Origin: Allobacillus halotolerans
GTDB taxonomy: Bacteria > Bacillota > Bacilli > Bacillales > Alkalibacillaceae
Length of the DNA stretch: 64,000 nt
Assembly: GCF_028743495.1 (NCBI RefSeq)
Contig: NZ_CP117968.1
Direction: 5' to 3' (one strand)
Shown: positions 1-7,465 of the stretch, one piece after another
Layout: each line of letters begins with the position of its first letter
How positions within the stretch are numbered: position 1 is the first letter of the stretch
Translations under genes and position numbers: made by a program
Notes under the pieces: model-generated
What the model saw: only the letters and a program-made list of their open reading frames with translations
Told to the model about the DNA's origin: nothing
The model's database searches: none

Positions 1-298
1 ATGATTTATTCGACTTCAATAACTCAAAGAAAATTTCAAGTTGCTTTTTGAACGCTTCTCTTGGATCGTCGAATCGCTCTTTTACTTGATCCATTTTGTT
101 TTGCGTTAAACTGGAATAATACGTATAGATTGAAAAAATCAGCTCATTTTTCGATTGAAAATACGTATAGAACGAGCCTTTTGCCACGTTAGCTTTATTC
201 ACGATTTCCTGCACCGACGTGGTATGAAAGCCTTTCTTGGCAAATAGCTCAATGCTTGCTTCGATAATTTCGGTTTTTTTATCCTTCAATTCTGTCAT
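1..298 (-). CDS. TetR/AcrR-family transcriptional regulator, N-terminal part (runs off window)
   Basis: The reverse-strand frame opens with MTELKDKKTEIIEASIELFA and continues through GFHTTSVQEIVNKANVAKGSFYTYF. This is the classic TetR helix-turn-helix (residues about 8-52): a variable helix, then TSVQEI, then the recognition helix ending GSFYTYF. The ligand-binding C-terminal half lies outside the window, so the inducer and target genes cannot be inferred. The start is the ATG nearest a dyad operator-like sequence just upstream. TetR proteins usually repress their own promoter and a neighbouring transporter or enzyme gene; no such partner is visible on this side. Family assignment is firm, role unknown. 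Confidence 0.85.
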   Translation of the reverse strand, partial: MTELKDKKTEIIEASIELFAKKGFHTTSVQEIVNKANVAKGSFYTYFQSKNELIFSIYTYYSSLTQNKMDQVKERFDDPREAFKKQLEIFFELLKSNKS

Positions 299-312
299 CT
301 CCAATACTAGAA

Positions 313-332
313 TGACCAGTCAGTCATAGTCA
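313..332. promoter_or_regulatory. Probable TetR operator
   Basis: TGACCAGTCAGTCATAGTCA lies 15-35 bases upstream of the TetR start and contains repeated TGAC/GTCA half-sites in near-dyad arrangement. TetR proteins with this type of recognition helix commonly bind TGACTGAC-like dyads near their own start. Autoregulation is inferred from position and sequence only. Confidence 0.5.
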
Positions 333-387
333 CTACAATACAGAAATAGATGCCATATGGCAAGTGAAAATATTGTTACATTCCATG

Positions 388-418
388 AAAAAAACTAGGC
401 TGATCGCCTAGCTTTTTG
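388..418. terminator. Intrinsic terminator, probably bidirectional
   Basis: CTAGGC and GCCTAG form a 6-bp GC-rich stem, with CTTTTT on one side and a T-run on the other strand. Read on the minus strand it would end transcripts that leave comK and cross the repeat array, which would place the array in the comK 3' untranslated region. Confidence 0.6.
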
Positions 419-454
419 ATGTCTTATTATCTTCTCCTCTCTAATCGCAGATAG

Positions 455-958
455 CGAGTGAAAATTCATGTCTTCGCTTCAATAGGAGCGCTCTATTCGA
501 CCGTAGCGAGAAAAATCCCAACCCTTCCGTTGAATAGGACCGCTCTATTCGACTGTAGCAAGCAAAATCACGACGCTTCCGTTCAATAGAACAGCTCTAT
601 TCGACCGTAGCAAACAAAATCCCAACGCTTCCGTTCAATAGAACAGCTCTATTCGACCGTAGCAAACAAAATCACGACGCTTCTGTTCAATAGAACAGCT
701 CTATTCGACCGTAGCAAGCAAAATCCCAACGCTTCCGTTCAATAGGAACGCTCTATTCGACTGTAGCAAACAAAATCACGACGCTTCCGTTCAATAGAAC
801 AGCTCTATTCGACCGTAGCAAGCAAAATCACGACGCTTCCGTTCAATAGAACAGCTCTATTCGACCGTAGCGAGCAAAAAATCATGCCTACCGTCGAATA
901 GGTGTGCTCCCGGCAGCTCACAAAAATACGATTCTATCCTTCAATAGAAATGCTCACA
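455..958. repeat. Tandem array 1: eight copies of a 52-bp dyad repeat
   Basis: The string GCTCTATTCGACCGTAGC recurs at exact 52-bp intervals (about 490, 542, 594, 646, 698, 750, 802, 854), each followed by ACGCTTCCGTTCAATAGAAC. Each period therefore holds two oppositely oriented copies of one motif: TCCGTTCAATAGAAC on the plus strand and ACGGTCGAATAGAGC on the minus strand. More diverged units run on to about 958 (ACCGTCGAATAGGTG). The minus-strand motif matches the core of the 21-nt units found in the other arrays. No coding potential is seen. The array abuts the comK stop codon. Confidence 0.9.
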
Positions 959-960
959 TT

Positions 961-1446
961 TTATCCTAAGAAACTGCCTTTCTTGAAATGACCAAATACG
1001 TGACCAGCCATTACGATTTGCTTCGTCAGTTGTTTCTTACTGACGAGTGCTTCATATGTGAGTCCGTTGGCGAATGTAATATTGGATATTGACGGGTCGT
1101 CTGGATGTGCATTGACAGTATGTAAGTGGTTGTATGAAATCCATGCACATTCGATATCCCGCATGATTTTTGTCGGCATAAAAATAAGTCCCTTTTCTGT
1201 ATCGATGGGAATGGGCGGTTTATGTTTATTTTCTAAGATGGATTTGACGGCTTGCCTTCTTCCGTCTAATGTTGTGCCCCTACTCATGCATGATTGATCG
1301 ACGATATCGAATGATGTCGATTCGCATAAGTAAAGGTCTTCTCCTTCATAAATTAAGCATTGGTGTGGGTCGACATCAGGGCAAATCATCAGCGTTTTAG
1401 CGTTAATTGTGTAATGCTGGATCTTTTGGATGGATCGACTAGTCAC
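961..1446 (-). CDS. comK: ComK-like competence transcription factor
   Basis: The 161-residue protein aligns end to end with the first four fifths of ComK. Recognisable blocks are IVDQSCMSRGTTLDGRR (ComK: IVDRSCRFFGSSYAGRK), HKPPIPIDTEKGLIFMPT (HKPPIMVDPSNQIFLFPT), CAWISYNHLH and ITFANGLTYE. In B. subtilis ComK (192 aa) binds AT-rich AAAA-N5-TTTT boxes and switches on DNA-uptake genes. This copy ends about 30 residues earlier, lacking most of the C-terminal tail that ComK uses for MecA-dependent degradation, so stability control may differ. It starts at GTG with a weak ribosome-binding site. Whether it is the only comK of the genome cannot be seen here. Confidence 0.85.
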   Translation of the reverse strand: MTSRSIQKIQHYTINAKTLMICPDVDPHQCLIYEGEDLYLCESTSFDIVDQSCMSRGTTLDGRRQAVKSILENKHKPPIPIDTEKGLIFMPTKIMRDIECAWISYNHLHTVNAHPDDPSISNITFANGLTYEALVSKKQLTKQIVMAGHVFGHFKKGSFLG

Positions 1447-1548
1447 TTTCTCTTCACATTCCTTTCTATGTTTTTAACTAAATTTAGGTGAAGAAGCAAA
1501 TTACTCCTTTAATATAGATGAACTTACAATAATTTTCAATTTATTTTG

Positions 1549-1574
1549 ACAAATATTTGTTCTTATTTAGAACA
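1549..1574. promoter_or_regulatory. Two abutting palindromes upstream of comK
   Basis: ACAAATATTTGT (perfect dyad) runs directly into TGTTCTTATTTAGAACA (6-bp arms TGTTCT/AGAACA) in the AT-rich region about 100 bases upstream of comK. I do not see a convincing ComK box. These are candidate operators by position and symmetry only. Confidence 0.35.
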
Positions 1575-1677
1575 TTTTGCTCATTGTTCTGTTAATTTGT
1601 TGGATATTTACTAGGGATGAGGTGATTTGTCGAATGATTGAACATAGTTGGGCATTATGTAGATATGATTTTTTTAA

Positions 1678-1722
1678 AAAACAAATGGCTGACCTTAGAT
1701 ATCAAAGGCCAGCCATTTACTT
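1678..1722 (-). terminator. Intrinsic terminator of the lipoprotein gene
   Basis: On the minus strand AAATGGCTGGCC pairs with GGTCAGCCATTT and is followed by GTTTTTT, just beyond the stop codon of the acidic lipoprotein gene. Confidence 0.85.
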
Positions 1723-1724
1723 GT

Positions 1725-2039
1725 TTAGTTATCTTCGTTTTCGTCTTGCTCTTGATCCAATTCATCTTGCATTGGATCTTCATCGCCGCCTTGGTCACCA
1801 TTCATACCTTGGTCACCGTTTTCGCCTTGGCCACCACCGTTATCTCCTTGGTCACCGTTCATTTCTTGGTCACCATTATCGCCTTGATCGCCGTTCATAC
1901 CTTGATCACCGTTTTCTTGCTCTTCCATATTATCTTGTTCTTGATTCGTTGGTTCTTCGTCTTCAGAGTCAGCACACCCGGCAAGTGCACCCACCACTAA
2001 GAAAAGAGCAAGCAACGACTTCATGAGTGATGATTTCAT
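1725..2039 (-). CDS. Small acidic repeat lipoprotein
   Basis: The 104-residue protein has a lipoprotein signal peptide (MKSSLMKSLLALFLVVGALAGC): positive start, hydrophobic stretch and lipobox ALAGC, so Cys 22 should be lipidated and membrane-anchored outside the cell. The rest is almost entirely D, E, N, Q and G, with a repeated NGDQG unit seen about seven times. There is no catalytic domain. Such acidic tails are often surface spacers or cation binders in salt-tolerant Firmicutes, but that is inference. It has a good ribosome-binding site (GGAGGG) and its own terminator, so it is monocistronic. Confidence 0.75.
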   Translation of the reverse strand: MKSSLMKSLLALFLVVGALAGCADSEDEEPTNQEQDNMEEQENGDQGMNGDQGDNGDQEMNGDQGDNGGGQGENGDQGMNGDQGGDEDPMQDELDQEQDENEDN

Positions 2040-2220
2040 TATGTCCCTCCTAAAAGATTAATCAATCTGTAGTATTTCCAGAGGAGGGTTCTTTAATCAA
2101 CTTTTTCTGAGAAAATCATTTTATACGCTACTTTCTTTGACGCTGTTTGACGTAAAGCGAGCCTAAAAATGTGATACACTTGGTTTAAATAAATTTTCGG
2201 AAACAATCGGGGGATTTAGG

Positions 2221-2418
2221 TTGAATAAAAAAACTTTTTTGATTTTAGCTGTTGCTTATTCAGCTGTGACGTTCATATTGAATGATGTTTTTCAAACGAC
2301 TATCGGAAAAATTTTGATGACAGTCAGTTTCTTAGCACTGATATTCTTAATTTTATGGTTTATATATTCCTTATTTAATTTTTCCATAAAACAATACTTT
2401 TATCATCGAAACCATTAA
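2221..2418 (+). CDS. Small two-helix membrane protein, unknown function
   Basis: The 65-residue protein is mostly hydrophobic, with membrane segments at about residues 5-25 and 30-52 and a basic C-terminus (YFYHRNH). It starts at TTG behind a GGGGGA ribosome-binding site. I recognise no family. It is one of few plus-strand genes here and converges with fabZ at a shared terminator. Confidence 0.5.
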   Translation: MNKKTFLILAVAYSAVTFILNDVFQTTIGKILMTVSFLALIFLILWFIYSLFNFSIKQYFYHRNH

Positions 2419-2449
2419 AAAAAGACCAAATCCAGATGATTTGTCCTTT
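2417..2449. terminator. Bidirectional intrinsic terminator between convergent genes
   Basis: GACCAAATC and GATTTGTC form the stem, with CTTTTT downstream on the plus strand and a run of seven T on the minus strand. It serves the small plus-strand gene and fabZ. Confidence 0.75.
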
Positions 2450-2455
2450 TTATCA

Positions 2456-2890
2456 TTACTTCTCTGGGTCAACGATGGCAAACATGATCTCCGCTTCGCA
2501 TGCCAGCTCTCCATCAACGGTTGCTTTCGCTTTTCCTTTTCCAATTGGTCCTTTTAATTTCACCATTTCGACTTCCAATTTCAGTCGGTCGCCTGGTTTC
2601 ACTTGGCGTTTAAATCGGCATTTGTCGATTCCGGTAAACATGCCAAGCTTGCCTTGGTTTTCTTCCATTTTTAAAATAGCGACTGCTCCGACTTGTGCGA
2701 GTGCTTCAACAATCAATACACCAGGCATCACCATGTAGTTCGGGAAATGTCCTTGGAAAAATGGTTCGTTTGCCGTAACGTTTTTGTATCCGACTGCACT
2801 TTTGCCTTCTTCGACACTTTCGATTTGGTCGACAAGCAAGAAAGGATAACGGTGGGGAATTACTTGTTTAATCTGCTCAATATCCAACAT
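2456..2890 (-). CDS. fabZ: 3-hydroxyacyl-[acyl-carrier-protein] dehydratase FabZ
   Basis: This is a complete 144-residue hot-dog-fold dehydratase that removes water from 3-hydroxyacyl-ACP in the elongation cycle of type II fatty-acid synthesis in the cytoplasm. The N-terminus MLDIEQIKQVIPHRYPFLLVD is diagnostic. The catalytic His lies in FFQGHFPN and the catalytic Glu in VLIVEALAQ. The start is set by GAGGAGGAG upstream. It is the last gene of the run flhO-flhP-epuA-like-fabZ on the same strand, as at the ywp locus of B. subtilis. Confidence 0.97.
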   Translation of the reverse strand: MLDIEQIKQVIPHRYPFLLVDQIESVEEGKSAVGYKNVTANEPFFQGHFPNYMVMPGVLIVEALAQVGAVAILKMEENQGKLGMFTGIDKCRFKRQVKPGDRLKLEVEMVKLKGPIGKGKAKATVDGELACEAEIMFAIVDPEK

Positions 2891-2910
2891 GAAGACTCCT
2901 CCTCATTTGA

Positions 2911-3861
2911 TTATTTTCCTTGAATATAATCGTAAATGCTTTCCCAAAATTCAATTTTCAAGACGTCTTGTGGGTTTTCACCGTCACCGATCAAACCGTA
3001 GCCAACCATGAGGCCCACGACCAAACCGGCGAAACAAAGGGCAATAACGATCAATAAACGTAACCATACCGGTAAATAACGAATCGGTCCGCGTGGATTC
3101 TTTTTCCGTTCTTCCCGTTTGGCTTTTCTCGCTTCTTTCCGATTCTTCGGTTGTTTTGACTCATCATCTTCTTTTGCTGCTTGTCCTGCAACGACTGTAG
3201 GGTCGTCAGTTGAATCATTGGCTTTTTCCAGTTCACCCATTTTGAAAATTTTCGTTGCTTCATCACGATTTTGTGGATTAAAAATTTTAACAAAAGGAAG
3301 TTCAGCAAGGTATTCCGCTTCAGTCTGTTGCTTCGCTGCCTGTTCCGGTGTCTGTACGGTGTTTTCTTCGACTGGCGTCTGTTCTGCAGTTTCTTCCGCT
3401 TCAGCTGGCACCGCTGCGTCCTCGGTTTCAGCCGGCAATTCAGCTTCTTCCGTTTTTGCCGGGAGCTCGGCTTCTTCCGTTTCATTTTCTTCGGAAAGTT
3501 CAGCATCTGCTGTGTCTTCTTCATCCCACGGGAAATTGATTTCCGCTTCTCCACCTAAACTTGGCGGAATATCGGACGGTTCCAATTCGCCAACATGGTG
3601 CAAGTTGACGGCGCTCTCGCTGACATGTTCATATCCTTCAGCTTGTTTGGCTTCAAGCTCTGCTTGGCCTTCAGGCTTCGGTGGCAACTCGGTGTCTGAT
3701 TCTGCTTCTAGATTTTCATTCGTTGTTTGCTGTTCGGTTTTTTCTACTTTTTCTGTATCGGTGCGTTCAGTTGAATTGGAGTTGGCACGGGTTTCCTGAT
3801 CCAGTGTATTCGATTGAATGTCTTTGTTTTCTTGATTTTCATGTTTTTCGTCTGAAGTCAT
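2911..3861 (-). CDS. EpuA-type membrane protein (RpoB-subunit-like family) with a long acidic extension
   Basis: The last 60 residues (RGPIRYLPVWLRLLIVIALC, then GLVVGLMVGYGLIGDG and a short tail) match the EpuA/DUF family often labelled 'DNA-directed RNA polymerase subunit beta': one membrane helix with a basic flank and a GYG-IGDG end. Ahead of it lies an unusual region of about 240 residues rich in E, A, T and Q, including degenerate repeats of the type AELPAKTEEAELPAETEDAAVPAEAEE, given here in part only: ELPAKTEE, ELPAETED, VPAEAEE. A basic stretch (KNRKEARKAKREERKK) precedes the membrane helix, so the acidic part should be cytoplasmic. The function of the family is not established. Position between flhP and fabZ is conserved in Bacillaceae. 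Confidence 0.75.
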   Translation of the reverse strand: MTSDEKHENQENKDIQSNTLDQETRANSNSTERTDTEKVEKTEQQTTNENLEAESDTELPPKPEGQAELEAKQAEGYEHVSESAVNLHHVGELEPSDIPPSLGGEAEINFPWDEEDTADAELSEENETEEAELPAKTEEAELPAETEDAAVPAEAEETAEQTPVEENTVQTPEQAAKQQTEAEYLAELPFVKIFNPQNRDEATKIFKMGELEKANDSTDDPTVVAGQAAKEDDESKQPKNRKEARKAKREERKKNPRGPIRYLPVWLRLLIVIALCFAGLVVGLMVGYGLIGDGENPQDVLKIEFWESIYDYIQGK

Positions 3862-3891
3862 GTGCTTTCCCTCAATTCCTCTTGCTCGTGA

Positions 3892-4722
3892 TTACGAACG
3901 CATACTATTGATAAGCCCCATCATTTGGTCGCCGAGTGTAATCGATTGGCTGTTCAATGAATAGGCACGTTGTGATTCAATCATTCGAGTCATTTCCTGT
4001 GCGAAGTTGACGTTGGAAGCTTCCAACGATCGTGTATGTAAAGTTACTGCTTCTGCTGGGATTCCTGTTACGATTTCATCTACCGGAACACCCAATCCTT
4101 CTGCATCCAAACGGTAATTTCCTCCACCGGCGTTTTCCAACGTCCGCGGTAAGTCAATTTGGACGAGCTGAATATTTGCAACGGTTTCTCTTTGGTCGCC
4201 CGTCGTTGTTTCCAAACGTCCATCTGCTGTGATTTCAATTTGATCAAACGTATGATCGATAATAATCGGTCCATCGTTCCCTTGGACAGGATTTCCGTTT
4301 GAGTCGGTCAGCATCACTTGTTCATTATCGTTGACAGGCTGTAAATAAAAATTCCCAGCACGTGTGTACTGCTGTTCAGTTTCACCATTGGCGTTCGGTG
4401 CGTTGACGACAAAAAATTGATTGGCATGTTCGATCGCGACGTCAAGTGGTCGGTCTGTCGTCTGAATCGTTCCTTGGTCCATCAAAATATTCGTATGAGC
4501 CAGTTTAGCACCTGATCCTACTCGGATTCCTTCTGGTGTCATTCGCGGTGAATCGGCATCAAACCTAAGCATATTGTCGATTTGCTGAAACATCAATGAT
4601 GAGAAATTACTTTGTCGTGCTTTGTAACCATGGGTATTCATGTTCGACAAATTATTGGCGGATTGATCCATCCGATGCTGGAGCTGATTCATCATCGTCG
4701 CAGCATTGTACATATTTCTCAC
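3892..4722 (-). CDS. flhP: Flagellar hook-basal body (rod-type) protein FlhP
   Basis: The 276-residue protein belongs to the FlgG/FlgF rod family. The N-terminal helix has the motif QSANNLSNMNTHGYKARQSNF, the conserved D0 assembly segment; the C-terminus (SNVNFAQEMTRMIESQRAYSLNSQ) is the matching D0 helix that polymerises in the axial structure outside the membrane. The start is GTG behind AGGAGG. It lies 21 bases downstream of flhO; the pair next to mbl is the arrangement of B. subtilis, where flhO and flhP are needed for flagellar assembly. Confidence 0.92.
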   Translation of the reverse strand: MRNMYNAATMMNQLQHRMDQSANNLSNMNTHGYKARQSNFSSLMFQQIDNMLRFDADSPRMTPEGIRVGSGAKLAHTNILMDQGTIQTTDRPLDVAIEHANQFFVVNAPNANGETEQQYTRAGNFYLQPVNDNEQVMLTDSNGNPVQGNDGPIIIDHTFDQIEITADGRLETTTGDQRETVANIQLVQIDLPRTLENAGGGNYRLDAEGLGVPVDEIVTGIPAEAVTLHTRSLEASNVNFAQEMTRMIESQRAYSLNSQSITLGDQMMGLINSMRS

Positions 4723-4743
4723 GGGCTTTTCCTCCTAATCACC

Positions 4744-5565
4744 TTAACGTAAACGGCCGACTTGATTCGCCGCTAGATCCAAGCTTTGGTCAAACATCCG
4801 AACGACTTGCTGGTTCATTTCGAACATCCGGTACGAACGCATCATTTCCGTCATCATTTGCTGTGGGTCGACGTTCGAGCGTTCCAGCGATCCTTGGCTA
4901 ATGGAAAAATTCACGCCTTCCGTTGCGCGCGCATCCCCGATTGCTGCGCCTTCTTCAAGTGCCCAAAGATTGTTGCCTTCTTTTGTTAATGCATTGGTAT
5001 TCTCTTGGTAGGCGATTTGAATGGCTGTATTGTCTACCGGTGAAATGACTTGGCCATTTGCCGTCACTTCAAAGTTTTCTGATCCGGTTTGAATCCGTTC
5101 ATTATTCGTATCCATTACGTAATACCCGTCTGATGTCGTTAGATAACCCTCTGCATCAACAGTGAAATTCCCGTTCCGCGTCAAGCGTGCTTCCCCTTGT
5201 TCATTCGTGACGGTGAAAAACAAAAACCCAGTTTCATCGGGTGTCGTCTGATTGATCAAGGCCAAATCGGTTGAAACACCTGTCTCTTCGACATCTCCTT
5301 GAGTAAACAACGGAACATCTTCTTGCATATATGTACCTGTATGAAGGGAGCCGACGATCTGGTTATTCGGTATATTCACGTTTCGCTTTGTCGGAAGCGA
5401 CTGTGATTGCATGTTCTGGATCAGCATTTCCGGGAACGCTCGGAATGTCCCTCGGTCTTGTTTATAACCCGGTGTTAACGCATTGGACATATTATTCGAC
5501 AACGAATCTTGATATCGCTGCTGCGCAATCATTCCTGAACCTGCCGTATGCAGTCCTCTTAACAT
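4744..5565 (-). CDS. flhO: Flagellar hook-basal body (rod-type) protein FlhO
   Basis: The 273-residue protein of the FlgG/FlgF family is a paralogue of the next gene. The N-terminus MLRGLHTAGSGMIAQQRYQD runs into NNMSNALTPGYKQDRG (rod signature); the C-terminal helix contains RSNVDPQQMMTEMMRSYRMF. It should be secreted through the flagellar export apparatus, having no Sec signal. A GAGGGGG site precedes the ATG. It probably forms a two-gene unit with flhP, located just downstream of mbl. Confidence 0.93.
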   Translation of the reverse strand: MLRGLHTAGSGMIAQQRYQDSLSNNMSNALTPGYKQDRGTFRAFPEMLIQNMQSQSLPTKRNVNIPNNQIVGSLHTGTYMQEDVPLFTQGDVEETGVSTDLALINQTTPDETGFLFFTVTNEQGEARLTRNGNFTVDAEGYLTTSDGYYVMDTNNERIQTGSENFEVTANGQVISPVDNTAIQIAYQENTNALTKEGNNLWALEEGAAIGDARATEGVNFSISQGSLERSNVDPQQMMTEMMRSYRMFEMNQQVVRMFDQSLDLAANQVGRLR

Positions 5566-5598
5566 GTTCGTTCCCCCTCATACATTTGTAAATTTTTA

Positions 5599-6600
5599 TT
5601 AACCGATTTTCTTTTTCGGTAGTTTATCGATATTGCCAAGCATGATGCCTGTACCTTTTGCAACTGCACTCATTGGATCTTCTGAAATAAATACAGGTAC
5701 TTTGAGCTCATCAGCTAATAGCTGATCAAGTCCGTGCAACAACGCGCCTCCACCCGTAATGATCACACCGCGGTCGATAATGTCCGCTGATAGCTCTGGT
5801 GGTGTTTTTTCAAGAACGGATTTAGCCGCTTGTGTAATTAAGCTGACTGGCTCACGTAACGCTTCTTCAATTTCTGTTGAGTTGACTGTGATGGTTCTTG
5901 GCAAACCTGAAATCAAGTCACGACCACGAATATCCAACGATTCATTGCGTCCCTCAGGGAATACAGTCGCTACATTGATTTTAATGTCCTCAGACGTCCG
6001 GTCACCGATCAACAATTTATATTTGCGCTTTATGTATTGAAGAATTTCCTGATCGAATTTATCCCCAGCCATTTTGATGGATTCTGAAGTAACGATATCG
6101 CCCATCGACAATACTGCAACGTCCGTCGTTCCTCCACCAACATCAATAATCATGTTACCGCTCGGCTGGAAAATATCCATTCCCGCACCGACAGCCGCAA
6201 CTTTCGGCTCTTCTTCTAAATAAATGCGTTTTCCGCCGCTCTTTTCAGCCGCTTCTTTGATTGCTTTTTGCTCAACCTTCGTAATATTCGTCGGGCAACA
6301 AACAAGAATCCGTGGCTTCGAGAACATACCGCGAACATTAATTTTTTCTATAAAATAACGCAACATCGCTTCGGTCACATCAAAATCAGCAATCACACCG
6401 TCTTTCAACGGACGAATCGCTTCGATATTTCCTGGCGTACGCCCAACCATCTGACGTGCTGCCTGTCCAACTTCCAAAACTTTTCCCGTATTCCGATCCA
6501 TTGCAACAACAGCTGGCTCATTCAAAACAATCCCTTTACCTTTAACGTGAATGAGCACATTCGCCGTTCCCAAGTCGATCCCAATATCTCTAGCGAACAT
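5599..6600 (-). CDS. mbl: MreB-like cytoskeletal protein Mbl
   Basis: The 333-residue actin homologue starts MFARDIGIDLGTANVLIHVK, the phosphate-1 loop of MreB proteins. Phosphate-2 is IIDVGGGTTDVAVLSMG and the adenosine loop is GVIITGGGALLHGLD. Mbl forms membrane-bound filaments that guide lateral-wall peptidoglycan synthesis and rod shape. The start chosen is the ATG 11 bases after AGGAGG; an in-frame upstream extension lacks a ribosome-binding site. Linkage to flhO/flhP, and to spoIIID across an insertion, identifies it as Mbl and not MreB or MreBH. Confidence 0.95.
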   Translation of the reverse strand: MFARDIGIDLGTANVLIHVKGKGIVLNEPAVVAMDRNTGKVLEVGQAARQMVGRTPGNIEAIRPLKDGVIADFDVTEAMLRYFIEKINVRGMFSKPRILVCCPTNITKVEQKAIKEAAEKSGGKRIYLEEEPKVAAVGAGMDIFQPSGNMIIDVGGGTTDVAVLSMGDIVTSESIKMAGDKFDQEILQYIKRKYKLLIGDRTSEDIKINVATVFPEGRNESLDIRGRDLISGLPRTITVNSTEIEEALREPVSLITQAAKSVLEKTPPELSADIIDRGVIITGGGALLHGLDQLLADELKVPVFISEDPMSAVAKGTGIMLGNIDKLPKKKIG

Positions 6601-6724
6601 GAACGATTGATCCTCCTGACACATGCACAAATTTTAAATTTATTCTATCATCATATTTTATCACTTTTTTTGCAAGGTGTCACATTCTTTTTGGAGTTTG
6701 CCGTTTTGGGTGGGAGGTGGGGGA

Positions 6725-7298
6725 TTTAGTGTTATTGGTGGGGGTTTTAGCGTTATTGGTGGAGGTTTCTACGTTGGGGCGGATGTTTTTGCGTGGGGGG
6801 CAGGTGTTTTAGCGGTGGGGGCGCATATATTTTGAGTTTGGTCGCATATTTTACGCTCGTAGGTGCATATATTTAAGTTTACGTCTCATAACCCTTTGAT
6901 ATGGGTGCATATCGGGTGGACGTGGAAGCATATCTCGTGAGGTTGGGCGCATATCGGGTGCCCTCTAGCTGAGATGGTGCGCCGGGATCATATATTCTCG
7001 CTTTGGTCTCATATATCTTGGACTCGGGAGCATACTCTCTCTCATCGGCTGCATATATCTTTCATTACGGACCATATACGCTATACCAGGGACCATTTAT
7101 TCACGGACAGGGCGCATATCCACCGCTCCCTAGCTTAGTTGGCGCGCCGGGATCATATTTCTCCGCTTCGGTCTCATAGATCTCAAACATGGGGGCATAT
7201 TCTCTCTCACCAGGTGCATATATCTTTCTTAACGGACCATATACATCAAAACAGGGACCATATCCACACATTCAGGGCGCATATCCACCAAAATATTA
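6725..7298. repeat. Tandem array 2: 21-nt units (TTATTGGTGG then CGCATAT type)
   Basis: The gap between divergent mbl and the NERD gene is filled by units of about 21 nt. It opens with TTATTGGTGGGGGTTTTAGC units and passes to units beginning GGGCGCATAT, GGGAGCATAT or GGGACCATAT. From about 6972 to 7290 there is a higher-order duplication of about 165 bp (GCGCCGGGATCATAT at 6980 and 7145). The units run in the minus orientation of the shared consensus: in array 4 the complementary form ATATGCGCCC follows GATAAATGC-type units. I see no gene here. Confidence 0.85.
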
Positions 7299-7306
7299 AT
7301 CGGAAT

Positions 7307-7336
7307 AAAATTCATTTTTGTCCAAAAATGAATTTT
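7307..7336. other. Perfect AT-rich hairpin beside array 2 (CATTTTTG/CAAAAATG family)
   Basis: AAAATTCATTTTTG and CAAAAATGAATTTT form a perfect 14-bp inverted repeat with a 2-base centre, just beyond the end of array 2 and 130 bases upstream of the NERD gene. The same CATTTTTG...CAAAAATG arms recur at 27754 and 58669, also next to arrays. Confidence 0.75.
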
Positions 7337-7465
7337 CTCATCTTATAACGAACTCAGAAACAACAAACCAGAAATAATGTCACTTTGCCCTGTGGATAAA
7401 CGTTTTATCCCATTTTGACTTCCTCTTGGATATCAATTTTAATATAAGAAAGGAGCAAGATAGTC

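Noticed and set aside
1447..1620. A ComK box (AAAA-N5-TTTT pair) for comK autoregulation
   Set aside because: The region is AT-rich, but I find no pair of boxes with the right internal spacing.
3051..3799. Long frames on both strands over the acidic EpuA-type gene
   Set aside because: They are shadows of the low-complexity Glu-rich coding region; only the frame with a ribosome-binding site and the conserved C-terminal helix is real.
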